From the NCBI RefSeq assembly GCF_004379255.2, contig NC_056053.1, forward strand, positions 18,224,188-18,288,187: DNA of 64,000 nt, in the 5' to 3' direction. Shown here piece by piece: positions 35,025-47,100 of this stretch (within the stretch, counting starts at the first letter, position 1; each line of letters starts with the position of its first letter). A program made the translations under genes and the position numbers. A model generated the notes under the pieces. That model saw only the letters and a list, made by a program, of their open reading frames with translations. It ran no database searches and was not told where the DNA came from. Source of the DNA: Salvia splendens. Taxonomy: Eukaryota; Streptophyta; Magnoliopsida; Lamiales; Lamiaceae.

Positions 35025-36163
35025 TCAAACACTCAAATAAATATACTCGTACAAGATTTTAATAGTGGAAAGAAATGGGTGGTTAGCAATCAAAATTAAA
35101 GGTTTTAAGTATAATGTTTCATTTGATTGTAATAAGACACATAAAACATATAATATCTACGATACCGATGACATAACCGCTAAAGTGAGAACATAATAAA
35201 CCGTTTAATGAATTGAAATGAAACGATTTTTGTTTTAACAAAATATTCCTTTTACATTAAGGGTAAAGAAAAGCACTTCCAAATAATAGCGCCTCTTTCA
35301 TTATTTAGTTGTAGGCTTTTACTTTGTCTTGCTAATTAAGAAAATTAAAGGCATCAAACAAAAACAAAATTTATTCATCGGAAAACACTTGTCCAAGCTT
35401 TCCTCTTTTTCTTTGTATTTCTTTTTCATTGCCTTTAAATTTAGGTGGTCACCGGAATGTGTGGGGCCAAATGGGTGGAGGGGTCCATAGTTATGTCCTA
35501 AACTCCTAATTACGCATAAATTTTCAATTGGTGCATGTAATTTGGCACTAAATTGCACAAAATATTTCGTATTTTAATACTATTATAAATAGTTTTTCAC
35601 ATGACCCATTTTTGTTTCCTTTAGATATCTATTTTTTAGTGGTTCACATGATCTTGCTAGTCATGCCATGTTAGCTATGGCACATATTTATGTATATTGA
35701 ATTTCTATTCTTTGAATCCTATAAGTTAGATAATGGACGAATTTAAGATCATAATCAATTCAAATAGGCCAATGGATTATAAAAACTAATGTTAATCGGA
35801 ATTTTATATGATGTACGATCAACTTTGAAGTGAATTGCAGTAAAACAGATCGCCAAATGAAAATGGTGCTACACTCAAATTATGAGTTAAAGTTTGAGAT
35901 ATAATCTATAATGAGGAAAACAAATAGACCCTTCAGAGTTAAGATGTTTAAAGCTGAGTTTCCTTTATTTCAATATAATTTATTTTCTAATTTCTTAATT
36001 AAAGACTTTATTTTTCTGAATAATAATTAATAGGAGGCTTCTCATCATTTAATTTAAGTTTTGGTTTCCAGCTAGCAAAATTAATTAGACTGATAGGGAG
36101 ATGCATAACTTGAGAGTAAAGTTTTGTTTGGTATGGTTCCCATATTGTGTCTGTTATCATATA
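35025..36163. other. Intergenic, no gene seen
   Basis: AT-rich; only short meaningless frames. Confidence 0.5.
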
Positions 36164-36414
36164 CTCCCTCCGTCCCCGAATAAGAGTCGCTAATTTCCTT
36201 TTTGGGTTGTCCCCTATTAAGAGTCGCTCTTCATTTTTACCATAAATGGTAGTAGGTCTCACATTCCACTAACTCATTCCACTCACATTTTATTATAAAA
36301 CCAATATAAAAAAGTGGGTCCCACATTCCATTAACTTTTTCAACCAATTTTTCTTTACATTTCTTAAAACTCGTGCCCGGTCAAACAACGACTCCTATTA
36401 GGGGACGGAGGGAG
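36164..36414. mobile_element. Stowaway MITE
   Basis: CTCCCTCCGTCCCCGAATAAGAGTCG at left, reverse CTCCCTCCGTCCCCTAATAGGAGTCG at right, TA on both sides, 251 bp. Confidence 0.9.
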
Positions 36415-36599
36415 TAATTTTTAGTATTTCGTTTTGGTTTCCAACAAGTCTTTTTTCCGAGGGAAATTTCCTTCAAGTTTGCTTCCTCTTCTTGTAATTA
36501 TTAGTATTTCGTTTTCAAGTTATCATTACAATCGACCATCCAAGTACAAATGTCAATTTAAAACCGTTAACACATATTTGTAGTATAAATTATTATTAA

Positions 36600-36601
<2 letters not shown>

Positions 36602-36641
<40 letters not shown>
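36602..36641. repeat. TTA microsatellite
   Basis: About 13 TTA/ATT triplets. The segment after it (TACATCAAAGATTTCAT..TAGTTTCGATT) occurs again at about 36770-36810, so roughly 130 bp was duplicated in tandem. Confidence 0.85.
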
Positions 36642-36642
<1 letters not shown>

Positions 36643-38340
36643 CATCAAAGATTTCATTCGGCTAGTTTCGATTCGACTGGAACAAACATATAGAGTAATT
36701 ATTAATTTATTAAGAATGTTGAGGGCTAGAATTATGCCATTTACTATTATTAATGTTAGTAATATTACTATACATCAAAGATTTCATATGGATTAGTTTC
36801 GATTAGACTCGAAATTGAAATTAAAAACTTTTGTATTTAAGCAAAGATTATCAAATGTTGTTAAGGATAAAGTTTATCGCTAATATATACACATAAAGAT
36901 AAGCATCACATTAAAATTTGTCTAAGATACCAACATTTTGTATGTAAATTTTCATGATGGGTCAATCAATATATTCGACTAACTGACATGACTTTTTTAT
37001 CCTAATTGACACAAATAAATTAGCGCGTCTTTCTACGTGACTTTATGTCATACTTGTCTTGGTCTAAAACAATGGAGTACATTTCATGGTTGACCAAACA
37101 GAATAAGTTTTTTGCTAAAAAAAATCTTATTTGTAATATTTTAAACCAATTTTGAAATTTATAAAATATATCAAAATAAAGTCAAAATTCAAGATTTTAG
37201 GGATTAATATTCTTTCATTTACTCAATAACAAAACATTTAATTTGTTTTACACGATTTTGACTTGTATTTTTTATTTATTTAGTTAGTTATTCTTATTCA
37301 TTTTGTATTAAGTAGTTATAATTATTTTAGTCGTGACCAAACGGATTAAAATTTAGTTGAATAGGCGTTTTTAATATCCAAGTGTCAGAATATTGATACA
37401 CAGCTTGTCTGAGTCGCAACCCAATCTACAGTGGTAACAAGTGAAAAATTCAACACGCGTAAAAGATCATTTGATTTATATGATTGAATGTGATATATTT
37501 GTACAGTTATATATCATTTTCCAACTTGTTATAATCATCGTTTTATGTCCACGAGAAACATCTCATGAACCATACGACCTATCAGATTAATTGGCTTCAA
37601 ATTTAAACAAAAAAATATTACTACTAGTAAGCAAACCTATCAATTTTTTTTCTAATCTAACTCATTTTGATTATTACTTGAGTGTCGACTGTGTAAATTA
37701 TTTTGAAAACGATGCTAGTATTTTTATTTGATGTGGTATATAGTTGTTAATTAGTTGGACCCCATAGCAAAAAAAGTTGATTCAAATTTTTGGTATCCAT
37801 GAATAAAATTAACAATATAAACAGATAACAGATATAATGGTGTTAACTTTTAAACATTATAAAAATAATGTGATTCTCACCTAAAATGAACATCAGCTCC
37901 AAACTCTTGCAACTATAGCTAGTAGTGATTAAAAGGTTGGAAAATTATTGAAAGATTTTTTAATAGAGTAGTAAGTGTGCAATTTAATAATCCTCCAAAA
38001 TTAAAATAACTTTATGAATAGTAATGTTATTTAATTGTTCGATTGGTGACAAACCATCAACTTAAATAGTAGGCAAGACACATTCGGTGGAGGGTTACTA
38101 TTATATTTATTTTAATCGGCATGAATCTTGTTTGTTTCTACTCGTAAATGTATATGTGTGTTTACTGTTTTAAAACACATATATTTGTGTATATTAATCT
38201 TGTCACGTACCAACAACCTATGTCATATGTATAAATAATTCAATGGTAGTTTGTCCTATTAAGCAAAGTGGCAGAAATTCTGTCTTCCTGTCTACAAATT
38301 TGCTACATTTCATAATAACGACGGTATGTTATAAAGGACC
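36642..38340. other. Intergenic, no gene seen
   Basis: AT-rich. Apart from the duplicated segment near 36770 nothing is recognised. Confidence 0.5.
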
Positions 38341-38343
38341 TAA

Positions 38344-40279
38344 GAGCATCCACAACCGTGCTCTTGCCAGCGGCACGGTTGTGGGCCCGGCTCCACTTTT
38401 CTGCCTGCTCTCTGACAAGAGCACAACACCCACAACTGTGCTCGTCCTAAATAATACTAAAATTCATTAAAAAAACCTAAATAATATTACAAATGACAAA
38501 TAAAATAAAAACGACATAATTAAAATCCTAAAAAATTAAAAATTACATAATTAAAATACTAAAAATTAAAAAAACCACTACGCGTTGCCGAATTTTGCCC
38601 ACTTGTGTTTGATTAGGTCTTCTTGTAGTTGATTGTGGATTCGGGTATCGCGCATTGTGTGCCTTGTCTCGATTCTTTGGCCGACCGTCGTATGCTCGCC
38701 TCGGCGTGGGGGAGACCTCGCTGTTGAGCTTCCGGCTTCGTCCTCGTCGTAGAAGCTAGCCGCCCTCGGCCCTTCGTCGGCTATAATCATGGTGTGTAAG
38801 ATAATACACGTGAACATGATGTCGGCGATATTATTCACGTACCATAGCCGAGCCGGGGACTTCACAATGTTGAATCGGGCTTGAAGGACCCCGAAAGCTC
38901 TTTCGACATCTTTCCGTGAGGACTCTTGACGCTGCGCAAAAAGAACCCGTCTCGGGTCGTGCGGGTTGTTGAACGTCTTCACGAAAGTCGACCACCTTGG
39001 GTATATACCATCGGCGAGATAGTAACCCATGTGGTAGCTATTTCCGTTGATGGTGAAGTTGATCGCCGGTGCTACACCATTCATCACATCAGTGAAGAGT
39101 GGTGAAGAATATAGTACATTCAAGTCGTTGTTGGATCCAGCAACGCCGAAATATGCATGCCAAATCCATAGGCGGTAGTCGGCGACCGCCTCAAGGATAA
39201 GCGTTGGGCCGCCGCCTTTGTGACCGCTCAAGTGTTGCCCCCTCCAAGCAGTTGGGCAATTCTTCCACCTCCAATGCATGCAGTCAATGCTGCCAAGCAT
39301 TCCGGGAAAGCCATGGACTGATTTGTGAAGACGAAGCAACCGTTGGCAATCATCGGTGGTGGGTGCCCGAAGGAATTCATCCCCAAAAGCTGAACGAACG
39401 CCCTCGCAAAAATTCTTTAGACAAAGGATTCCAGTGGACTCACCGATATGCAAATACTCGTCGAAGATGTCGGCCGTTTGCCCAGTAGCGAGTTGTCGGA
39501 TGGCACACGTACACTTCTGCAACGGCGTGATACTTTGCCGGCCGGCTGCATCTGGACCTGTTTGGAAGAATTCAACACGTGCGGACAATGTGTTGACAAT
39601 TCGCATGAACAAGCGCTTTGACATGCGAAAACGGCGCCTGAATTAATCTGTCGGAAACCGCGGCTGGTTGGCAAAGTAGTCGGCAACGAGCCTTTCGTGG
39701 GCTCCCTCCCGGTCACGATGAATGTAGCGCCGATTTGATCTGGTTCGTTGAGGAGGAGGAGCGGGGGTATTCGCCGCGACATATGCTTCGTAAGCGGCAC
39801 GATGTTGTTCGTAGTATTCTTGTTCTTCGCGTTCCGCTTCCGCTATAATATGGGTGAAATCCATTTGAGGTTTTGAATGAGAGATGAATGTGTTGATAGT
39901 TTGTATGAGAATTAAGAATGAGAGATGAATGGGAGATGAATTGATGTGATAAATGAATGATGAATGTGTGTATTTATAGATGATTTTGGGGGAAAAAATA
40001 AAAAAAAAATCAAAAAAATTCAGAAAAAACGGGAAAAAAACAGCCATATTTTTGGGAGTTGGAAAATTTTTTTTAATCATTTTATATAATTTAAAAATGA
40101 TTTTTAAAATAAAAAAAAATAATAATTCAAAGGCAACGGCTATGCCATTGCCCAATCATAAGCCGCCACGTCGCCTGCTCGCTGGCACGGCGCTGCTCGA
40201 TGAGCGCAGCGGCGGCGGTCCTCGTCCTCGCCGCTGGCACGGACGGCGGCCTTCACTCCCACCACCGTTGTGGATGCTC
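38344..40279 (-). mobile_element. PIF/Harbinger element with transposase only
   Basis: Ends GAGCATCCACAACCG and, in reverse, GAGCATCCACAACGG; the target duplication TAA is at 38341-38343 and 40280-40282. The element is 1936 bp, reads on the minus strand and holds one gene, a DDE transposase. The second gene normal for this superfamily, the Myb/SANT-like protein, is not present. The 5' subterminal part (40140-40279) is GC-rich, and a TATAAATACAC box stands near 39970. Confidence 0.92.
38578..39864 (-). pseudogene. Harbinger transposase (DDE, HARBI1/ALP1-like), one stop
   Basis: From the ATG at 39864 (MDFTHIIAEAEREEQEYY) to the stop at 38578 is one frame of 429 codons, broken only by a TAA at 39643-39645 where related proteins have Leu (PRF..x-FRRRFRM). 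The catalytic triad looks complete: D in MLGSIDCMHW, D in AGSNNDLNVL, E in KDVERAFGVLQ. The downstream part alone (39624-38578) is 348 codons and carries all three. The protein would cut and paste the element. A single changed base separates this copy from an open frame, so decay is recent. Confidence 0.88.
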
Positions 40280-40942
40280 TAAAACCTTATCTAGAAGTCT
40301 AATGGAGACTATATACTAATTAAATTTAACTTGAAACAAGTTCAAAATAAACTAATTTGCATCTTGTGGCATATTATTCTATTACGAAAACAAATCAATA
40401 GGGGTGGGTTAGGAGAATCAAATTCCCTTTTATGTGTTAGTCTTCGTGGTTTGCTACTATTATATTTGCTATTCCATTCTTTTAGGGCACCCGCAACGCG
40501 TGACGCCGGCGTTCCGCGTGCCGTTCCGCCGGAACGGTTTCGCCGCGGAACGCGTTGCGGCGCACCGTTCCGCTCCCATTCCGTTCCCATTCCGTTCCGC
40601 GTGCCGACGGCACGGAACGCGGCACGGCTTGTGCCGCCACGCGCTCGGGCGACGTGGCGCTCCCCGCTTCGTGCGTGCTTCCAACTCGCCGGCCCGCGAG
40701 TGGGACACGTCAGCGATGACGCAATAATTAAATTTTTTTTTAAATATATTTTTATAAAATTTTTTTTTTAAACGGTCATATTACCGTTTTTTTAACTTTT
40801 TTTTAATTTTTTTATTTTTATTTTTATTTTCTTATTCTATAAATACACCTAATTTATTACATTTCACACACAACTACACATCTACTCTTCCTAAACCAAC
40901 ATCAATTCCTCTCCAATTTTCTATTTCAATCTCCTTCACAAA

Positions 40943-42091
40943 ATGTCCGGCGACGGGAATTACGGCGGTGGCGGCTCCGGTGGGTGGGATCTCAACGCGT
41001 TCGGCGATTGGGAGACCATGTACAACACACTAGGTGGTTCCGGGTCGTCGACGCCGGGCACCCAGGGGTCGGCGACGCCGGGTGGGAACAGACCACCCAC
41101 TTTCGATGTGGATGCCTACGCTCGACCACCCGGCTCGCGGCTTTCTCAGGGTTTGTCCCAGATTCAGGAGGATATCCCCGTAGAACCCACCCAGGGAGGA
41201 AGCCGAGGCGGTGGAAGCTCTAGGGCTGCGTCTGAGGCACCCGAGGAGGAGGAGGAGGAGGAACTGGAGGATCTGGGCCGGCATCCGTACAACAACGAAG
41301 AAACTAAGGCGGTGTACACCGCCTGGCTCACCGTCTCGTACGATCCCATCGTCGGGAACCAACAAGCCGCCAAGTGCTTCTGGGAAAAGGTCCGTGATGT
41401 CTACCACCAGACTAAGCCGAAAGGGGCCCGGAAGCGCAAATATACAATGCTCCGTGCTCACTTTGGCCGAGTCGACGCACAGGTCAAAAAATTTTGCGGC
41501 ATCTACGCGGCCGAAGCGGCGAACTACCAAAGCGGAGCTTCGGGCGCCGACATTCTGAGGGCGGCTTTGCGCATCTTCTACCATGACACCGGCCTACAGT
41601 TCAAATATGTTGATATTTGGCAGCTCGTCAAGGACGAGGAAAGGTGGGCCGGCGGTGTCCGCTCGAGCTCGGGCTCAACCTCAAAGCGCACGAAGCACAC
41701 GGCGAGCGACCGCTACTCGTCTGGTGACACCGGTGAGGCCAGCGAGGGTACACCGCAGGTGTTTGGGGGTACTGGGGATCCAACGCCCGACGAATACGGG
41801 GGATCCAGCCGTGGGCGCCGTCGGCCGAAAGGGACGAAGGCGGCGAAGACGGCTAGAGCGAGGAAGGGCCGAGGCGAATCAAGCCAGTCGGCCTCGGGAT
41901 CGGGCTCGCGGGGAGGCTCGGACACACTTACGGTGGCGTACATGACCGCCACAATGGCGGACACTTCCCGCTTCTCGTACGCCCAATTCACGGCCTGGTG
42001 GAACGGAATTGTGTATATGGCAGCACAACTTGGCCTTCCGACTCCCCCTCAACCTCGACCGCCTCCGGAGGATGATTCGCCGGCGGAGTAG
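40943..42091 (+). CDS. Myb/SANT-like Harbinger accessory protein, intact
   Basis: 382 residues. TATAAATACAC at about 40837 is a likely TATA box. The first 110 residues are Gly/Ser/Pro/Thr-rich with an acidic run of Glu at 104-110. The Myb/trihelix-like domain follows (ETKAVYTAWLTVSYDPIVG, CFWEKVRDVYHQTKPKGAR, KKFCGIYAAEAANYQSGAS) and then the part typical for this family (FYHDTGLQFKYVDIWQLVKD). The C-terminus has a basic segment (RRRPKGTKAAKTARARKGR), likely a nuclear signal, and ends with Pro/Asp/Glu residues. By homology it binds element ends and recruits the transposase. It is the only unbroken Harbinger protein in this window. Confidence 0.85.
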   Translation: MSGDGNYGGGGSGGWDLNAFGDWETMYNTLGGSGSSTPGTQGSATPGGNRPPTFDVDAYARPPGSRLSQGLSQIQEDIPVEPTQGGSRGGGSSRAASEAPEEEEEEELEDLGRHPYNNEETKAVYTAWLTVSYDPIVGNQQAAKCFWEKVRDVYHQTKPKGARKRKYTMLRAHFGRVDAQVKKFCGIYAAEAANYQSGASGADILRAALRIFYHDTGLQFKYVDIWQLVKDEERWAGGVRSSSGSTSKRTKHTASDRYSSGDTGEASEGTPQVFGGTGDPTPDEYGGSSRGRRRPKGTKAAKTARARKGRGESSQSASGSGSRGGSDTLTVAYMTATMADTSRFSYAQFTAWWNGIVYMAAQLGLPTPPQPRPPPEDDSPAE

Positions 42092-42327
42092 TTTTTTTAT
42101 TTTCCCACGTTTGATTGTGTGTTTTTTATTTTGTGTTTTTTATGTTTTTAGGATTTTAATTGTGTGCTTTTTTTATTTTTTTTTAAGTTTAAGTTGAATT
42201 TTTTTTAATGTTGTGTGTTTTTTAATAAAGTGTGTTTGTTTTTTATTAAAGTGTGTTTATTTAAATTGAATTGGGTTGGAGATAAAAAAAATGAAATTGA
42301 ATGAATAGTAATTTAAGGAACGGTTAA

Positions 42328-42514
42328 TCCAAGCCCCTTGGCCTAGCGGTAAAGGGTGCTGGATATCGCGTCCATCCTGGAGGTCTCGAGTTCGAACCCT
42401 GGGTGACGTAATTTGTCTTTCCTCCTTGTTATAGGAGTTGATTTGTAATTTCCTCCTTCATATATATGATATAAATATATGAAGTTAATTTAAAAAAAAA
42501 AAAAAAAAAAAAAA
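42328..42514 (+). mobile_element. tRNA-derived SINE with 19-bp target duplication
   Basis: The head looks like a tRNA: A-box-like TGGCCTAGCGGTAAAGG (about 42339-42355) and B box GAGTTCGAACC (42388-42398). It ends in a run of about 21 A. TAATTTAAGGAACGGTTAA stands before it (42309-42327) and after it (42515-42533), a perfect 19-bp duplication. It is not a functional tRNA gene: the acceptor stem does not close. Confidence 0.93.
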
Positions 42515-42671
42515 TAATTTAAGGAACGGTTAAGGAACGGTTAAGGAACGAAGGGTTGCAGGTTCCGTTCCTTAGTTAAGGAATGGAGTAAAAAAGTACA
42601 GTGGGGCCCTCAAATAGTGGTTTAAGGAACGGTATAGGAACGGTATAGGAACAGCGTTGTGGATGGCCTTA

Positions 42672-44152
42672 ATCTCTAACGATTGATTTCTTTTCAGCAT
42701 AAAATTTAAGGAAATGCTATTTATTGAGTTAAATGAAAAAAGAATTAATTACCGAATGAATACATCTATAACATTTTTTAATTAAACAAGTTTTCAACCT
42801 TTTCGAAATCTACCTTTTATTTTTTAAATTTAACAAAAACATCCAAAAGAAAAGAATGTTTAAAAGAGAACTATGACGACCTATTGCACTCTGCCACTCT
42901 ACCACTCGGTTTATAATCCATCGTGATATATAAAAAAAAGCATATATATGCTACAAAAGAAAACGGACAAACAAGGTAGAAAAAGAAATGTTTTAGACAA
43001 ACAAGACATGAATAATTGAAGGGCGGTCTTAAAATTAAAGTCACGCGGTTTGAAAAGGACACATAATTTTATTCTGATCATGTTTTATATAGTGCACAAC
43101 GATAACCATAACATGAATTTAAAATAATATAATTCATACAAAATGAATAGTAATGGATGTTTGTGACATCAACATCATGATCAATATATAAGTATCCGCC
43201 GAAACCTTGTGATAAATAATTAACACTATAAACTTTTAAAGCATAGCAATTGAGTGCATGCCCATACTTCTTCTTGGGCCACATATTATTTCTTCCAAAT
43301 TTTATCCCTTGGATTTATTAATGCTTATCTATAGTATCCACATTTATTAATTTGGTTTTAAATAAGATCAAAGTTATTTATTGATCATGACTGCCACTTC
43401 TGAGTTAGATACATGATAATTGAAGGAAGATTGGAACTCCAGGTATGATGCTGACTAAATGGGGAGAAGTTGTGTTGGCTAAATCATCAAAGATTAAAGA
43501 AGGAAAAACTTAATTAGCATATTCCATACATAAATTTATGTAAGGGTCAAATAATTATTTTTCCTGGAAGGTAACTTGAAATTAATTTGGACCAGTATCT
43601 TTGTGTAATCTGAAATATTCATATAAATTCATTTGACAATTATGGACTTTGATGCGAAGGCCTCCTAACATTGCTAAAGCTTGATTAGATTGATTTATTG
43701 GTGGATTTCTACTTGTGATTTGTCATATAAATGTCAGTTCAAGGGAACACATAAAATTCATTAGTGAAATTGTATATATACTTCATGAAGCATGCTTTTT
43801 GCTATATTAATAATTCAACATTTAGGCTTATGATATAATTCAACATTTGCTGCTTCACTCACCACTTCCCATCAACAACACCAACAGCATGTAATCAGAA
43901 TGATATTAAACCAAAATAAAAAAGAAAATGACGTATCTCAGTTTATCCATAAAAACATCTGTTGATATCACAACAGAAATTTTGAAGTACTAAAAGAGGC
44001 AGCAAGCATCTTATAGATTGCAGTTGTATTGCCATTTATGAGCAAAACACTATGGCATAGTGCAAGGCATTACAAGGTTACATGTTCTCTCTCACAATGA
44101 ATATTAAAAGAAGATTTGAAATGGCAAGTTATTATAACTGCCGGGACTACAC
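42672..44152. other. Intergenic and complex I subunit 3' region
   Basis: AT-rich; no gene or repeat recognised. The last few hundred bases are probably the 3' UTR of the next gene. Confidence 0.5.
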
Positions 44153-47100
44153 TCATTTCTTCAACAAGGTACTGCACTGCGCCATGATCTTCGACGCCCT
44201 GGTAATGGAGTCGGTCATATAGAAGTTCTCTACTGCAGCTGTGAAAGGAGCAGCATCGGGCTTCTCCTTGACTTGCGGTCTCAATGCAGAAGTTGAAAAT
44301 ACAGCTGGCTCTCTCTCGTCAACGCGCAATAGGTTGGGTGCCACTGTACTTATTCGGGATCTGATTGCATTGAGGTTGTCGTAAGGTAGCGCAGAACCTG
44401 CCACCTCAGACAATGCTCTAATGATTTTCCAGTCATCTCTGGAGTCACCAACAGTGGGGACTGCAGGTACTGTAGTTTGAGCACACCCCTCCGTGTTTGC
44501 ATATGTGCCTTCTTTTTCAGTGAAGGCAGATGCTGGTAGAATTACATTGGCACGATACACACCCCGATCACCATGGTGGCCTTGGTATACCACGAAAGCA
44601 TCATCAGGGGTTCTGTCCAAATTAACATCATCTGCACCCATCAAATAGACAAACTTGGCAGATTCAATGCTTTTTTCTGATTCTGCTACAAGTCCAAGGT
44701 CCAGAGCAGCAGCTTGGGCAGCATTAAGCAACAGAACATTGAGTCCATTCCATTCAGGCCTGACTGCGTTTATTTTCTTGGCAATGGTCTCAACAACTGA
44801 GAAAATTGCATCCTTATCGTTCCGTCCAAAAATCCCAGCACCAACAATTATGACGGGGTTCTTAGTATTGGATAGGAAGAGTAAAACGGATGGCGTCCCT
44901 CAGCAAGTTCAGTCAGTGTTTCTGGGCCTGTTCCCAAATGCTCATGAGCATAGTTTAAATCGGCTGGAGGGCCCACATAGCCAACCTTAGCATTAGTTGC
45001 TTTTACTGTTTTGCGAATTCTGGCATTCACCATGGCGGCTTCAACCCTTGGCTGAAAGAGAAAAATAGCCAGTTTGGGTGACGATTAAAAGAGTGTCCCA
45101 AAGAACTTTACACAAATATAATCATGCTACAACGAAGAAAAACAGACATTGCATATGCTTTTATTTAACTTATACTCCCTCCATCCCATAAAAATAGACC
45201 CTTTCCATTTTGGTCCATCCCGTAAAAATAGTCCACTTCTAGTTTTGGTAATTTCTTTCTTTCTAATGAGATGAGCCCCATTCTCCACTAGCTTACTCCA
45301 ATAAATTTTTCTTTCTATCTCTCTCCTACTTTACCAAGTACGCATTAAAACCCGTGTCGTCTCAAATGTCTCTATTTTTATGGGACGGAGGGAGTATGAA
45401 TTAGATCAAAAAATTATAAATCTGCCTCTTCACTGATACGCCTCATCATTAGCTTCTATTTCTTAGGGGGCTCAGGTCATTCAGTGGCTAACTGTTTCTG
45501 TTCTCAATAAATATCATTATACTTCATAGATCATAATTTTGACTATATGTTTATAACATAGTACTCCCTCCGTCCCATGCTACTTGCACTTTTGCTTTTC
45601 GGCTCGTCACAAACTCCTTACACTATTTATAGTTTAAGTTAGAATTAATGCATTTAATTAATATGTTAGATTAAGTTAAGAGATCCTTTATTAAGTGATG
45701 TCTCATTACACTTAAAATTCTAATTTAATCACACTAAAAAATCAATCCCGAATTTACGGCCTAAAATGAAAAGTGCGAGTAGCATGGGACGGAGGGAGTA
45801 TATTTTACTATCTTACTTTTTACATAATCCCATTTATCCTGAGCACGAACTACCTAAAACCTCAACATGAAGGTATAGCTTGTAGCTAAAGTGCCTACTA
45901 AAAAACCATTATGAACTAAGATCGCGTATCAAAGACAAATTCAACTAAATATTACCACTCTACGCTGAGACATTATAAAGCACGATCTATCATTAGACTG
46001 ACTCAGAGTACTTCAATAAAGGTTGATCAGTTATTAAGAAGTGCTGCTTCAGAGTCATTAGCCGTCAATACCAATGAGCAATAAAATTTACCTGTGTACC
46101 AACTAGGAGAAAAGCATCAGTTTTCTCCAACCCACTAATGCTAGTGTTCATAATATATCCAGATCGCAGGTCAGCATTTGGACTGGGGCCATTTCCTTCA
46201 CACCAAATGTTATCTGACCCCATCTTGTTCAAGAAATCCTTTAGTGCCATCATAGATTCAGCATCTGACAGCTTACCAGCAACCCCAACAATTTCTTCTG
46301 GTTCAACTTTGTGGATGGCTTCTGCAACCACTGCAAGTGCATCGTGCCAGCTCACAGCCTTAAAGCGCCCATCTGCACCCCGAATCATTGGATCATTTAG
46401 CCTTTGTCTCTTCAGGCCATCATAAAAGAAACGGGTTTTATCTGATATCCACTCCTCGTTGATGTCCTGTACACATGCACCAAATTGCATACAACAGATC
46501 CAATCGCACGGTAAAACAATTGAAATGAGTCAAACATAAATGAGGCAAACATAATACTAAGGACGCAGAGACTGTAAGACATGCATGTGGATGTTGATGC
46601 AAAAAATAAACACACGCAGAAAAGAAGTTAATAAGTCTTTCACATTTGAATGGTCATGATTTCAATGTCGATGCATGCAGCCTAAATTTGATCTTCATTA
46701 TAAAAAATAAAACCGAACTTTGGCAGCATTAAACTCTCATATTAATTAAGAAAGTTATTAGCCACAACTTGGCAGAGCCATAGCCTAAGTTTTTGGTGAT
46801 CGTTATAAAAGCATAAAACGGCTTCATAATCAAAATCCAATAAGAACAGAAAGAAGAAAATGAGTCTAACTCTTCTAAGATGTAAAGAACAGATATAGCT
46901 TGGGCACACAATGGGTATCACATCTAACCTCATTCAACCGGGGTACAATTCGCATGACCTCAGGACCTCTACTATCGATTCGAATATTTGAACCAACCGC
47001 ATCTGTTATATCAATGCTTTCGGTTCCCTTTAGCTCCCAATTACGGGCTTTAAAGGCAAAAGGCTTTGATGTCAGGGCACCTACAGGACAAATATCTATA

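Larger units (their letters stand above)
40485..42668 (+). mobile_element. Harbinger-like element with Myb/SANT gene only
   Basis: Ends GGGCACCCGCAACGC and, in reverse, GGCCATCCACAACGC; TTA flanks at 40482-40484 and 42669-42671 give the target duplication. It carries one gene and no transposase. Subterminal regions contain many GGAACGG / CCGTTCC words (40500-40625 and 42525-42660), good candidates for protein-binding sites. A SINE has inserted in its 3' part. It begins 203 bp after the end of the transposase-only element. Confidence 0.82.

Noticed and set aside
42330..42402. tRNA gene
   Set aside because: Has A and B boxes but no closing acceptor stem, and it is the head of a SINE with poly-A and target duplication.
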